From an uncultured Christensenella sp. (lineage in GTDB: Bacteria > Bacillota > Clostridia > Christensenellales > Borkfalkiaceae), in contig CAJTLF010000001.1 of NCBI GenBank assembly GCA_910577555.1, positions 206,789 through 270,788 on the forward strand: a stretch of 64,000 nt of DNA, written 5' to 3'. The translations under genes were made by a program, and so were the position numbers. The notes under the pieces are model-generated. The model searched no databases and was not told where the DNA came from. It saw only the letters and a list, made by a program, of their open reading frames with translations. This document shows positions 1-7,817 of this stretch, piece after piece (position 1 is the first letter of the stretch; the number at the start of each line of letters is the position of its first letter).

Positions 1-32
1 CCGATAACCCGTCCGTTTTTTTTCTCATATTT

Positions 33-479
33 TCAGATATAAATAACTTTTTTTCCTTGCGCCAGCGCGTATTCAACGGTATAATAAGTACCGCCGCGCT
101 TAGTTCTTAAATATGCCAAAACCACTTCGCAGGACTCCACCATAAAGCGGTCTCTCTTCAGCATGCATCCGCGCTCGTATCGCGGTGAAATAATTATCTT
201 TTCCTTACAATTCTCCAAAATCCGCTCGTATCTCAACTTATCGACGGCGCAATATTTTCTTCCCTGCTCGGGACAGGGAACGCACGCCACAAGCTCCGCG
301 CCCTGCTCCGAATGGCTCAGAACGCATTCCGCGGCGGCAAGGTCGAAACCGTGCGCCATACCGCAATAAAAAACCTTGACCCCGCTTTCAATAAGATATA
401 AAATCTCTCTCTCCAGCGCGGCGCAATTAAAATCTTCCCCCAAATTTCTGTGTCCCGTAAGGGCGCAAGCTCTCGTCAT
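33..479 (-). CDS. SLOG-like (DUF1273/YpsA-type) protein
   Basis: Function unknown. The protein is about 148 residues. It opens with ALTGHRNLG, then has YCGMAHGFDLAAAE and ends with RGGTYYTVEYALAQGKKV, the nucleotide-binding pattern of the SLOG/DUF1273 (YpsA-like) Rossmann-fold family as I know it. I chose the ATG at 479 because it overlaps the rsmG stop as ATGA, which implies translational coupling; a longer frame starting at 536 would run 60 nt into rsmG. It lies downstream of rsmG on the minus strand and would share its transcript. Family members are thought to sense nucleotides or related ligands, but nothing here shows the ligand. Confidence 0.75.
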   Translation of the reverse strand: MTRACALTGHRNLGEDFNCAALEREILYLIESGVKVFYCGMAHGFDLAAAECVLSHSEQGAELVACVPCPEQGRKYCAVDKLRYERILENCKEKIIISPRYERGCMLKRDRFMVESCEVVLAYLRTKRGGTYYTVEYALAQGKKVIYI

Positions 480-1150
480 AGCGGATTTTTTCTCTCCTTT
501 CCGTTGCCGCGCGGATACTTTTCGGGGGTGGCGCATACCTTTTTTATTATAATAGCCCGCCTTTCACCCATAGAAAGGGGCAACTCGTACGGATAAATTT
601 CTTCAATCTCCCCGCCTAAAATCTTTATCGCGTTCGCCGCATCGTCCACGCTCTCGTTTGCGCCCTTATAGGCTATGAACCTGCCGCCCTTTTTCACGAA
701 CGGCAGACAGTATTCGCAAAGAGTACTCAGCCCCGCAACCGCTCTCGCCGTTGCAATATCGAATTTTTCCCTTAAATTCCCGTCCTTCGCCCCGCTCTCT
801 GCGCGTATATTCAACACGTTTTCGCAATTAAGCTTAAACTTATCCACAATCCCGCTCAGAAAAACACACTTTTTCCCCGTACTTTCTATCAAAGTAAATC
901 TCAAATCGGGCCTTGCAATCATCAAAGGAACCGAAGGGAACCCCCCGCCCGAGCCTATTTCCACAACCCGCGCCCCATTAAAAAAGTACTTTTCCGGCGC
1001 GACGCTGTCGTAAAAATGTTTAATCCAGACTTCTTCGTCGTTGCGGATAGAAGTAACGTTGCATTTTTCGTTAAAATTCAACAATTGGTCCTTAAATTCC
1101 GCATAAATTACGGCGTTATCATTCAATACGCGGCTAAAACTCAAATCCAT
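476..1150 (-). CDS. rsmG: 16S rRNA (guanine527-N7)-methyltransferase RsmG
   Basis: SAM-dependent methyltransferase that modifies G527 of 16S rRNA. Family features in order are NEKCNVTSIRN and HFYDS near the N-terminus, the SAM-binding glycine loop VVEIGSGGGFPSVPL, and TARAVAGLSTLCEYCLP. About 224 residues from the ATG at 1150, close to the usual length. A longer frame starts at a TTG at 1207, but a consensus promoter (1157-1185) lies inside that extension, so the shorter form is preferred. Its predicted transcription start falls on or next to the ATG, so the mRNA is probably leaderless. It is transcribed away from the putative origin, and the following SLOG-like gene overlaps its stop. rsmG next to the origin is common in Bacillota. 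Confidence 0.93.
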   Translation of the reverse strand: MDLSFSRVLNDNAVIYAEFKDQLLNFNEKCNVTSIRNDEEVWIKHFYDSVAPEKYFFNGARVVEIGSGGGFPSVPLMIARPDLRFTLIESTGKKCVFLSGIVDKFKLNCENVLNIRAESGAKDGNLREKFDIATARAVAGLSTLCEYCLPFVKKGGRFIAYKGANESVDDAANAIKILGGEIEEIYPYELPLSMGERRAIIIKKVCATPEKYPRGNGKERKNPL

Positions 1151-1156
1151 AAAAAA

Positions 1157-1185
1157 ATTATAACAGACGCCGCTCGTTTTATCAA
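1157..1185 (-). promoter_or_regulatory. sigma-A promoter of rsmG, predicted leaderless transcript
   Basis: On the minus strand, TTGATA (1180-1185) and TATAAT (1157-1162) are separated by exactly 17 bp. Only six bases separate the -10 box from the ATG at 1150, so initiation 7 nt downstream would place the 5' end at the start codon. No Shine-Dalgarno sequence is visible. Confidence 0.75.
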
Positions 1186-1207
1186 CAACTTTTTTATCAA
1201 CTTTCAA

Positions 1208-1500
1208 CCTAAATTATGTGCATAACTTTTATTTACGGCTGTCACTATTAAAAAATTATAAATAAATTAACAATTTCATTCCTTTCCACCAATTACTTTG
1301 TCAACAATACCACAACAATCCCACATTTATTCCACAAAAAATTTAACAATCCGTTCAGCCCTTTTTTTATGATTTAAGTTGCTTTTTCGGGTTTTTTTTG
1401 GTAAAATAAATGAGATACAACGATTACCCAACAATTCCACAGTTACTACTAATAAATACTACTTATTAATTTTTTAATATAATCAATTAAAATCATACTA
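1208..1500. other. oriC: Putative chromosomal replication origin (oriC)
   Basis: AT-rich intergenic region between divergent rsmG and dnaN. A perfect DnaA box TTATGCACA lies on the minus strand at 1217-1225. Box-like sequences TTATTCCACA (about 1328) and CAATTCCACA (about 1432-1441) lie on the plus strand. The second is followed directly by TTACTACTAA and ACTACTTATTAA, which read as DnaA-trio-like triplets (complement 3'-AAT GAT GAT-5') as in the Bacillus unwinding element. The switch to overwhelmingly plus-strand genes right of this point supports an origin. dnaA is not adjacent. A -10-like TATAAT at 1478-1483 probably serves dnaN. Cumulative GC skew across the genome would settle the call. 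Confidence 0.65.
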
Positions 1501-1519
1501 ACCGAAAGGAGAAACCCAT

Positions 1520-2626
1520 ATGAAATGTGTATGCGAAGGAATCGACTTATCAGACGCCGTCTTAAAAGTAGTAAAGGCATGCTCGTCTAAAACCACCGTT
1601 CCCGTTCTCGAGTGCATCAAGCTCAGTGCAAAAAACGACACTTTATCCCTTTCCGCAACCGACGGGGAAATTTCCATAATCAAAACCATCAAAGCCGAGA
1701 TATACGAAGAAGGCGAAATCTGCGTCCCCGGCAAATATTTTGCCGACTTCATTAAAAAGCTCGAAGGGGTGCAGATAACTCTCTCACTCGAAGGCAAGCG
1801 CATGGACATAGGCTATGCGGACAGCCAGACCAATATGCAGGTACTTTCCGCAGACGATTTCCCCCGCATCGACACGCAGATTAACGAAAACTCCTTCAAA
1901 CTCAGAACTTCCGACTTAAAAGATTTCATTCACTCTACGTCATTTTGTTGCGCGTCGGACGATTCGCGCCCCATACTCAAGGGTTGCCAATTTATTATCA
2001 ACGACGGGGAAATATGCGTGACCTCGCTCGACGGCTTCCGCCTTGCGACTGTAAAAGGTAAAACGGTATCCGCAACGGGCAATATGGAATTAATCTGCCC
2101 CGCGCGAACGCTCTCGGAAATCGAAAAAATGATTCCCGACGACGGCGAAACGGAAATTTTCGTCCAGCGCGGCATGATTTTGGTCGAAAGCGGCAACACC
2201 GTATTAACTTCAAGACTTTACGGCGGCGACTTCATCAAAAAGGAAAACATCATTCCGAAATCCTTCATAACCACGGTAACGGTAGAAAAAGACCTTTTAA
2301 AGGCGAGTATCGAAAGGGCGGCAATTCTCGTAAGGAGCGATAAAAACAGCCTTATCATCTTCGATATCACTAACGACAAAATCGAAATTTCTTCGGCGTC
2401 GGAAATAGGCGCGGTGCAGGAGCCCGTAAAGGCAACGGTAGACGGCAAGGACGTCAAAATCGCAATGAATTCAAAGTTCATAATCGACGCGGTAAACGCT
2501 CTTTCGGAAGAAAAAATCACCCTTTCCTTCAACAACAGCATCCAGCCGTTCGTCTGCCAGAACGAAAAGGACAAAAACAAATTATACCTTATTTTACCCG
2601 TAAGAACGGGCGGCAGCTCCAATTAA
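1520..2626 (+). CDS. dnaN: DNA polymerase III beta subunit (sliding clamp)
   Basis: Ring-shaped processivity clamp that tethers the replicative polymerase and recruits repair factors. 368 residues, normal for the family, with the three-domain beta-clamp pattern: N-terminal domain with KTTVPVLECIKLSA, middle domain with DDSRPILKGCQFI, C-terminal domain ending VCQNEKDKNKLYLILPVRT. Start is the ATG at 1520, 9 nt after AAAGGAG. It sits directly right of the putative oriC, where dnaA normally stands, and has its own -10-like TATAAT at 1478-1483. It is followed by the rpmH promoter, so it may be monocistronic. Confidence 0.96.
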   Translation: MKCVCEGIDLSDAVLKVVKACSSKTTVPVLECIKLSAKNDTLSLSATDGEISIIKTIKAEIYEEGEICVPGKYFADFIKKLEGVQITLSLEGKRMDIGYADSQTNMQVLSADDFPRIDTQINENSFKLRTSDLKDFIHSTSFCCASDDSRPILKGCQFIINDGEICVTSLDGFRLATVKGKTVSATGNMELICPARTLSEIEKMIPDDGETEIFVQRGMILVESGNTVLTSRLYGGDFIKKENIIPKSFITTVTVEKDLLKASIERAAILVRSDKNSLIIFDITNDKIEISSASEIGAVQEPVKATVDGKDVKIAMNSKFIIDAVNALSEEKITLSFNNSIQPFVCQNEKDKNKLYLILPVRTGGSSN

Positions 2627-2638
2627 GATAAAAATGGC

Positions 2639-2667
2639 TTGACTTAAAAGCCTTTTATCTATATAAT
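2639..2667 (+). promoter_or_regulatory. sigma-A promoter of the rpmH operon
   Basis: TTGACT (2639-2644) and TATAAT (2662-2667) with a 17-bp spacer, 48 bp before the rpmH ATG and immediately after the dnaN stop. Confidence 0.8.
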
Positions 2668-2714
2668 AGGAAAGAATTTAATAAAAACAACGCTTAATTT
2701 TAAGGAGAAATCAT

Positions 2715-2849
2715 ATGAAAAGGACTTACCAGCCCAAAAAAAGACAGAGAAGCAAAGTACACGGTTTCAGAAAGAGAATGTCCTCCACCGCCGGCAGAAA
2801 GGTACTTAAAAGAAGAAGAAACAAGGGCAGAAAAAAGCTGTCCGCATAA
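2715..2849 (+). CDS. rpmH: Ribosomal protein bL34
   Basis: Small very basic protein of the large ribosomal subunit. 44 residues beginning MKRTYQPKKRQRSKVHGFRK and ending in an Arg/Lys-rich tail, the conserved full length of bL34. AAGGAG lies 9 nt before the ATG. It is the first gene of the conserved rpmH-rnpA-yidD-yidC-jag cluster. In most Bacillota this cluster lies across oriC from dnaA-dnaN; here it follows dnaN in the same direction. Confidence 0.97.
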   Translation: MKRTYQPKKRQRSKVHGFRKRMSSTAGRKVLKRRRNKGRKKLSA

Positions 2850-2862
2850 GCGGGGATAAAGG

Positions 2863-3207
2863 TTGAAATACCTGAGAATCAAAAAAAACGCCCAATTTCA
2901 AAAGCTGTTTTCAAGGGGAAAAAAGGTATTTTCCCCTGATATTACTTTATTCTGTTTTCCGTCGGACAAGCTCAGAATGGCGGTCGCCGTCTCCAAAAAA
3001 CACGGAAAAGCCGTCAAGCGCAACAGAATAAAGCGGCTGCTGCGGGCGGCTTTCGAAAGGGAATGCACTCTCTTCAACGGCAGTTGGTCGGTAATTCTCG
3101 TGCCTAAAGTCAGCGAAGAGTACACCTTTCGTTCCTTCGTAAAAAGCCTCGATATCTGCATAAAAAAGGTGAACGGACTTTGTGGAGAAAAATCAAAAAA
3201 GCAATAA
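2863..3207 (+). CDS. rnpA: Ribonuclease P protein component
   Basis: Basic protein cofactor of RNase P, which with the rnpB RNA matures tRNA 5' ends. 114 residues, normal length. Conserved features are the N-terminal KKNAQFQKLFSRGKK (usual FxxvfrxGk) and the RNR region AVKRNRIKRLLRAAFERE. The start is TTG at 2863, 13 nt after the rpmH stop. Its 3' end overlaps yidD by 28 nt, the usual coupling in Bacillota. rnpB is not in this window. Confidence 0.95.
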   Translation: MKYLRIKKNAQFQKLFSRGKKVFSPDITLFCFPSDKLRMAVAVSKKHGKAVKRNRIKRLLRAAFERECTLFNGSWSVILVPKVSEEYTFRSFVKSLDICIKKVNGLCGEKSKKQ

Positions 3208-3470
3208 AAAAGGCGAGGCGCAAGGTTTTTAAACCCTATTTCCGCGGCGCGCTCATGCGCCTTATTGTGTTCTACCAGAAGAACCTTTCCCGCCACACCT
3301 GCCTTTACGAACCCACGTGTTCGGAATACGCCAAGCGCGTTTTAAACAACAAGGGCGTAATTTTAGGCTTGATTCTCACGCTCTGGCGGCTACTTAGATG
3401 CAATCCGTTTTCCAAGGGCGGTTACGACCCCGCGCCCGAAAAATATTTCGCGTTAAAATGGGTAATTTAA
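3180..3470 (+). CDS. yidD: Membrane protein insertion efficiency factor YidD
   Basis: Small membrane-associated protein that helps YidC-dependent insertion. 96 residues with the family core: LIVFYQKNLSRHTCLYEPTCSEYA, the paired cysteines, then LTLWRLLRCNPFSKGGYDPAP. A basic N-terminal helix (WRKIKKAIKKARRK) could bind membrane lipids. The TTG start at 3180 lies inside rnpA. It sits 13 nt before yidC, the canonical position. Confidence 0.94.
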   Translation: MWRKIKKAIKKARRKVFKPYFRGALMRLIVFYQKNLSRHTCLYEPTCSEYAKRVLNNKGVILGLILTLWRLLRCNPFSKGGYDPAPEKYFALKWVI

Positions 3471-3483
3471 CCCCGTAAAAGAT

Positions 3484-4716
3484 ATGAATTTTTTTAGTTT
3501 ACTTTCAATTTCAGATATCGTCAACTCGTTTGGCGTCGACCCGGTACCGTCCGTTGAGCTTGACCCCATAGGTAAAGCCATCAGCTGGATTTTCGATTTG
3601 TTCACGGGTTATTACGGAGCGATAGCACTGGGCGTTATCGTATTTACGCTGTGCCTTAAAACTCTCGTCTTGCCGCTCGATATTTATTCGAGAGTAAAAA
3701 CCAAAAAACAGTCTTTAATGATGGAAAAAATGCGCCCGCAGATGGAAAAACTCCAGAAGCAGTACGCAAACGACAAAAATATGTACCAGCAAAAGGTAAT
3801 GGAGCTGCAAAAAGCCAACGGCTACAACCCGATAGGCGCGTGCATTCCCATGCTCGTCTCGCTGGTAGTGTTCATGATAGTGTTCTCGTCCTTCTCGGCA
3901 TATTCCAACTACGCCACGCTCAAAAACTATAACGAAATGGTCGCGGCGTATAACGGGAGCGTTCTCGTCTACGTAACCGAAGACGAAGCGAACACCGATA
4001 CCGAAAAGTTTTTAATAGGCAAGGACAACTGCTACAGGGTAGATTTCGACAAATTTATCGCGTTCCGCGGCTCCGAACTTAACGCGGAAGAATTTAACGC
4101 CAAAAACGAAAACGAAAAGTGGGAAGTAGTTACCTCCTTCGTCCAGCTCAACGCCCGTCAGGCGGTCGTAGAATGGTATGAAGACAACAAATCGGCAACC
4201 GAATTCGGCTGGATAGGCAACATGTGGTATCCCGATTCCATGCTCAACAAAAAGGTGCCCGACTTCTCCACCTTCCAGTCGTCCGTAGCAAGGGCGATAG
4301 GCGTGGGCGGCAGTGCCACCTTCGAAGACGACTACAACGAAGTAACCTACAATCTTACCACCGAAAAAAATACCTTCAACGGCTACTTCGTGCTCATAAT
4401 TCTCGCCATAGGACTGATGTTTTTACAGCAGTTCATAATGATGCGCTCGCAAAAGGCGGCTAACGAGCTCAGCTCGGTAGACGGCAGCGCGGCGAAAACC
4501 AACAAGTGGATGATGATAATAATGCCCATAATGTTCGGCGTGTTCTCGTTCTTCTACTCGGCGGCGTTCTCGGTATATATGATAGTTAACACCTTGTACG
4601 GACTTGTCTCCACGCTCATAATCAATAAAATAGTTTCCGTACGGTTCTCAAAAAACGGCGGCGTGTCCGTAAAAAATACGGGCAGACCGTCCGCCAAAGC
4701 AAAGAGGTTAAAATAA
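3484..4716 (+). CDS. yidC: Membrane protein insertase YidC/Oxa1 family
   Basis: Inner-membrane insertase that works alone or with SecYEG. 410 residues, with a first helix near residues 40-60 (YYGAIALGVIVFTLCLKTLV), the conserved cytoplasmic stretch KMRPQMEKLQKQYANDK, and the NPIGACIPMLVSLVVFMIVF helix. An extracytoplasmic insertion covers about residues 140-280, and the C-terminal helices FVLIILAIGLMFLQQFI and MMIIMPIMFGVFSFFYSAAF follow. No lipobox is evident, unlike Bacillus SpoIIIJ. It lies between yidD and jag, as expected. Confidence 0.95.
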   Translation: MNFFSLLSISDIVNSFGVDPVPSVELDPIGKAISWIFDLFTGYYGAIALGVIVFTLCLKTLVLPLDIYSRVKTKKQSLMMEKMRPQMEKLQKQYANDKNMYQQKVMELQKANGYNPIGACIPMLVSLVVFMIVFSSFSAYSNYATLKNYNEMVAAYNGSVLVYVTEDEANTDTEKFLIGKDNCYRVDFDKFIAFRGSELNAEEFNAKNENEKWEVVTSFVQLNARQAVVEWYEDNKSATEFGWIGNMWYPDSMLNKKVPDFSTFQSSVARAIGVGGSATFEDDYNEVTYNLTTEKNTFNGYFVLIILAIGLMFLQQFIMMRSQKAANELSSVDGSAAKTNKWMMIIMPIMFGVFSFFYSAAFSVYMIVNTLYGLVSTLIINKIVSVRFSKNGGVSVKNTGRPSAKAKRLK

Positions 4717-4717
4717 A

Positions 4718-5593
4718 ATGGAAGAAAAAAACGTATTTTCGGGCAAGTCCGTGGACGAAGCGCTCGACGAAGGTTTAAAGACGCTCGGTCTCACTCTCGA
4801 CGAAGCCGACTACCAAATCGTAGACGAAGGAAAGAAGGGCTTTTTAGGCTTAGGCTCGGTCGAGGCAAAGGTAAAAATCACTCCCAAGCTTGACGACGGT
4901 AAAAAGACCTGCTCGTTTATCGACGGACTTCTCGCAATCGTCGGCATCAAGGCAGTAAGCGAAGTCGTTTCGGACGGCGAATCTCTCGTAATAGATATAA
5001 AAACGTCAAATTCCGCACGGGTAATAGGCAAGCGCGGCGACGTGCTCGACTCCATTCAGTGCCTTGCGGGCGCGGTAGCCAATACCGGCAGGGAAAAATA
5101 CAGAAAAGTCGTGGTAGATTGCGAAAACTACCGCGCACAGCGCGAGCAGACGCTCATCGGTCTGGCGCACAAGCTCGAAAAAACTGCGGTGGAAACGGGC
5201 AGAAAAATGTTGCTCGAGCCAATGAGCCCCTACGAAAGACGGGTAATCCACGCCGCTCTCGCAGACAGTACCGAAGTTAAAACGGTATCCGAAGGCAGAG
5301 AACCCGCAAGATACGTAGCAGTCATTCCCAACGACGCAAAGCCCTACGACAGGGGCGTAAGATACGGCGAAAAGCGTCGCGACGGCAATTCTTCCCGCCG
5401 TTTCGGCGGCAACGACCGCGGTGAAAGACGTGGCAACGGCAGAGAGCGCGGCAACCGCGACGACAGACGCTCTTCCCGCCCTTCGGGCGGCGCAAAGCGC
5501 GGTAAAAAGGAAATTTACTTCGGCACTTTTCTCGGCAACAGCAACGCCGTAAAAGAAAACCCCCAACCCACCGAAGAAAACTCCGAAGATTAA
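4718..5593 (+). CDS. jag: RNA-binding protein Jag/KhpB (Jag_N-KH-R3H)
   Basis: Single-strand nucleic acid-binding protein that often partners KhpA. 291 residues. The Jag_N domain (about 1-50) has FSGKSVDEALDEGL and GKKGFLGLGS. The KH domain (about 65-135) has VIGKRGDVLDSIQ. The R3H domain (about 150-205) has PYERRVIHAAL. A long Arg/Gly-rich tail (about 210-275) follows, with repeated RRFGG, DRGERRG and RERGNRDDRR. The ATG is 1 nt after the yidC stop. The RG-rich tail is longer than in the Bacillus protein and probably adds non-specific RNA binding (inference). The cluster ends here at the terminator 5753-5780. Confidence 0.93.
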   Translation: MEEKNVFSGKSVDEALDEGLKTLGLTLDEADYQIVDEGKKGFLGLGSVEAKVKITPKLDDGKKTCSFIDGLLAIVGIKAVSEVVSDGESLVIDIKTSNSARVIGKRGDVLDSIQCLAGAVANTGREKYRKVVVDCENYRAQREQTLIGLAHKLEKTAVETGRKMLLEPMSPYERRVIHAALADSTEVKTVSEGREPARYVAVIPNDAKPYDRGVRYGEKRRDGNSSRRFGGNDRGERRGNGRERGNRDDRRSSRPSGGAKRGKKEIYFGTFLGNSNAVKENPQPTEENSED

Positions 5594-5752
5594 TCCCCCG
5601 TCATTGCGCGTGAGCGTAGCGTAGCGCAGCCGAAGAACCCCATCGTCTAACCCGCCCCACCCGTCATTGCGCGTTTCTCCCCCGTCATTGCGAGGAGCGT
5701 AGCGACGAAGCAATCCGGAAAAATACAAACCACAAAAACCGAATAAAACAAA
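5594..5752. repeat. Dispersed REP-like repeat GTCATTGCGAGGAG...GCAATCC
   Basis: Non-coding gap between convergent jag and pckG. It contains three CGTCATTGCG cores. The last copy (5681-5718) is complete, running from GTCATTGCGAGGAGCGTAGC to ACGAAGCAATCCGG and bounded by the inverted ATTGC/GCAAT. The same element recurs in inverse orientation near 23.3, 30.2, 36.0, 36.8 and 42.6 kb. Confidence 0.85.
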
Positions 5753-5780
5753 CCACCCCGCGGCGTCAGCCGCGGGGTGG
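5753..5780. terminator. Bidirectional rho-independent terminator
   Basis: Perfect 12-bp GC-rich stem CCACCCCGCGGC / GCCGCGGGGTGG with a 4-nt loop. It is followed on the plus strand by TTTCCTTT (end of jag) and on the minus strand by TTTGTTTT (end of pckG). Confidence 0.85.
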
Positions 5781-5802
5781 TTTCCTTTACTATATTATAT
5801 AA

Positions 5803-7740
5803 TTACGACTTTTTAGCAGTGGTTTTCTTAGCCGTAGCGGCAGTAGACGTTTTCTTAGCGGTAGCGGGCTTTTTAGCGGCGGCGGGGGTATCCGTCGCAG
5901 TGCTTTCTGCCGCGGGCTTAGCCTTAGCCGCACCCTTGCAGTTTTCCTTCAGGGTTGCAAGGCAATCCCAAAGCTCCTGCGGAATCCTGTCCTTGATAGT
6001 GCCGGTGTAGTAGCCTTCTATTTCTTCGGCTTCCTTAGCCCACTTAGCTTTGTCTACGGTAAGAATTTCCTTCAGGTCGTCAAGTCCAAACTTCTTGCCT
6101 TCGCAAATTTCGTAGTCAAGGTCGGTAATGTCTATATCTTCGGCTTTGGGTACGTATCCGATAGCGGTCTCTTCCGCGTCCGCAGTTCCCGAGCAGCGTT
6201 TCAAAATCCATTCGAGAACGCGCATATTGTCGCCGAATCCGGGCCACATAAAGTTGCCGTCCTTATCCGTTCTGAACCAGTTTACGTTGAAAATCTTGGG
6301 CGGGTTGGAAACCTTTTTGCCCATTTCAACCCAGTGCGCAAAGTAATCGCCCATATGATAACCGGTGAAAGGCTTCATAGCCATGGGGTCGTGACGGAGA
6401 ACGCCTACCGCGCCCGCCGCCGCCGCAGTGGTTTCGGAAGACATGGCAGAGCCTACGAACACGCCGTGGTTCCAGTCCTTAGCCTGATAAACGAGCGGGG
6501 TGGTGGAAGCCCTTCTTCCGCCGAAAATTATTGCGGAAAGGGGAACGCCCGTCTTGGAATTGAATTCGGGCGAAACGCACGGGCAGTTCACCGCGGGAGC
6601 GGTAAAACGGCTGTTGGGGTGCGCCGAGCAGGTCGATTTATCCTTTTTGTCGAATTTTTCGGGATTCCAGGGCTTACCCGTCCAGTCAATGCAGTGCTCG
6701 GGCAGCTCTTTGGAAAGTCCTTCCCACCAGACGGTCATATCGTCGGTGTTCAAAGCAACGTTGGTGAATATCGTGCCGCGCTTAGTCGATTGCAGCGCGT
6801 TGAAGTTGGAGTGTTCGTTCGTGCCGGGGGCAACGCCGAAGAATCCGTTCTCGGGGTTTACCGCCCACAGTCTGCCGTCGTCGCCAACCCTAATCCAGGC
6901 AATGTCGTCGCCCACGCACTCTATTTTGTAACCCTTTTCAATGTAGTGCTTGGGGGGAATAAGCATAGCAAGGTTGGTCTTGCCGCAGGCCGAAGGGAAG
7001 GCAGCCGCAACGTACTTTTTCTCTCCGTCGGGGAAAGTGACGCCGAGTATAAGCATATGCTCCGCCATCCAGCCTTCGTTTTTGCCAAGGTAGGACGCAA
7101 TGCGCAGTGCAAAGCACTTTTTGCCCAAAAGCACGTTGCCGCCGTAAGCCGAGTTTACGGAAATAATGGTATTGTCCTCGGGGAAGTGTAAAATATATCT
7201 CTTGTCTGCGTCCACGTTGCACTTGGCGTGGAAACCTTTAATAAAGTCGCCGTCCTTGCCCAACGCTTTAAGGCACTGCGCGCCCACGCGGGTCATAATA
7301 TTCATATTGAGAACAACGTAAATAGAGTCCGTAACTTCGATGCCGATTTTGGCAAAGGGACTTCCCACCACGCCCATCGAGTAGGGGATAACGTACATCG
7401 TTCTGCCCTTCATCGAACCGCGGGCAATCTCGTTTGCAAGCTCGTACGCCTGACGGGGGTCCATCCAGTAATTTATGGGACCTGCGTCCGCCTTGTTTTT
7501 CGTGCAGATAAACGTTCTGTCCTCCACGCGCGCAACGTCGTTCACCTTGGTGCGGTGCAGGTAACAGTCGGGCAGAAGATTTTCGTTCAGCTTGATAAGC
7601 TCGCCGGATTTAACCGCTTCTTCCTTCAACGCTTTAATCTGCTCGGGGCTGCCGTCAATCCATACGATTTTGTCGGGCTGACCGAGTTCCGCGCTCTCGC
7701 TTACGAATTCCAGAACTTTCTTGTTCTTAGTCAGTGCCAT
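5803..7740 (-). CDS. pckG: Phosphoenolpyruvate carboxykinase (GTP type)
   Basis: Interconverts oxaloacetate and PEP using GTP/GDP in the cytosol. The catalytic body of about 600 residues carries the GTP-PEPCK hallmarks: the P-loop FPSACGKTNLAML, the metal/kinase-2 motif GDDIAWIRVG, FGVAPGTN, and the IFGGRRASTTPLVY loop. About 45 C-terminal residues form a low-complexity Ala/Lys/Thr tail built from AAKK, ATAKKT and TAKK units, resembling histone H1 tails; the normal family lacks it. ATG follows AAGGAG. Its promoter (7779-7807) abuts the phased GTGAAAA array. In Clostridia this enzyme often runs in the anaplerotic or ATP-yielding direction (inference). Confidence 0.95.
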   Translation of the reverse strand: MALTKNKKVLEFVSESAELGQPDKIVWIDGSPEQIKALKEEAVKSGELIKLNENLLPDCYLHRTKVNDVARVEDRTFICTKNKADAGPINYWMDPRQAYELANEIARGSMKGRTMYVIPYSMGVVGSPFAKIGIEVTDSIYVVLNMNIMTRVGAQCLKALGKDGDFIKGFHAKCNVDADKRYILHFPEDNTIISVNSAYGGNVLLGKKCFALRIASYLGKNEGWMAEHMLILGVTFPDGEKKYVAAAFPSACGKTNLAMLIPPKHYIEKGYKIECVGDDIAWIRVGDDGRLWAVNPENGFFGVAPGTNEHSNFNALQSTKRGTIFTNVALNTDDMTVWWEGLSKELPEHCIDWTGKPWNPEKFDKKDKSTCSAHPNSRFTAPAVNCPCVSPEFNSKTGVPLSAIIFGGRRASTTPLVYQAKDWNHGVFVGSAMSSETTAAAAGAVGVLRHDPMAMKPFTGYHMGDYFAHWVEMGKKVSNPPKIFNVNWFRTDKDGNFMWPGFGDNMRVLEWILKRCSGTADAEETAIGYVPKAEDIDITDLDYEICEGKKFGLDDLKEILTVDKAKWAKEAEEIEGYYTGTIKDRIPQELWDCLATLKENCKGAAKAKPAAESTATDTPAAAKKPATAKKTSTAATAKKTTAKKS

Positions 7741-7778
7741 TGTTCTCTCCTTAAAATTTCAAAACTTTTACGGATACT

Positions 7779-7807
7779 ATTATATTACAAACTCGTAAAA
7801 AAAGCAA
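7779..7807 (-). promoter_or_regulatory. Promoter of pckG
   Basis: Minus-strand TTGCTT (7802-7807) and TATAAT (7779-7784) with a 17-bp spacer, 38 bp before the pckG ATG. The phased array 7818-7926 begins 10 bp upstream of the -35 box. Confidence 0.75.
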
Positions 7808-7817
7808 ATTAATTACT

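Noticed and set aside
5006..5728. 240-residue minus-strand frame across jag and the dispersed repeat
   Set aside because: Antisense to jag, with repeat-derived residues at its N-terminus.
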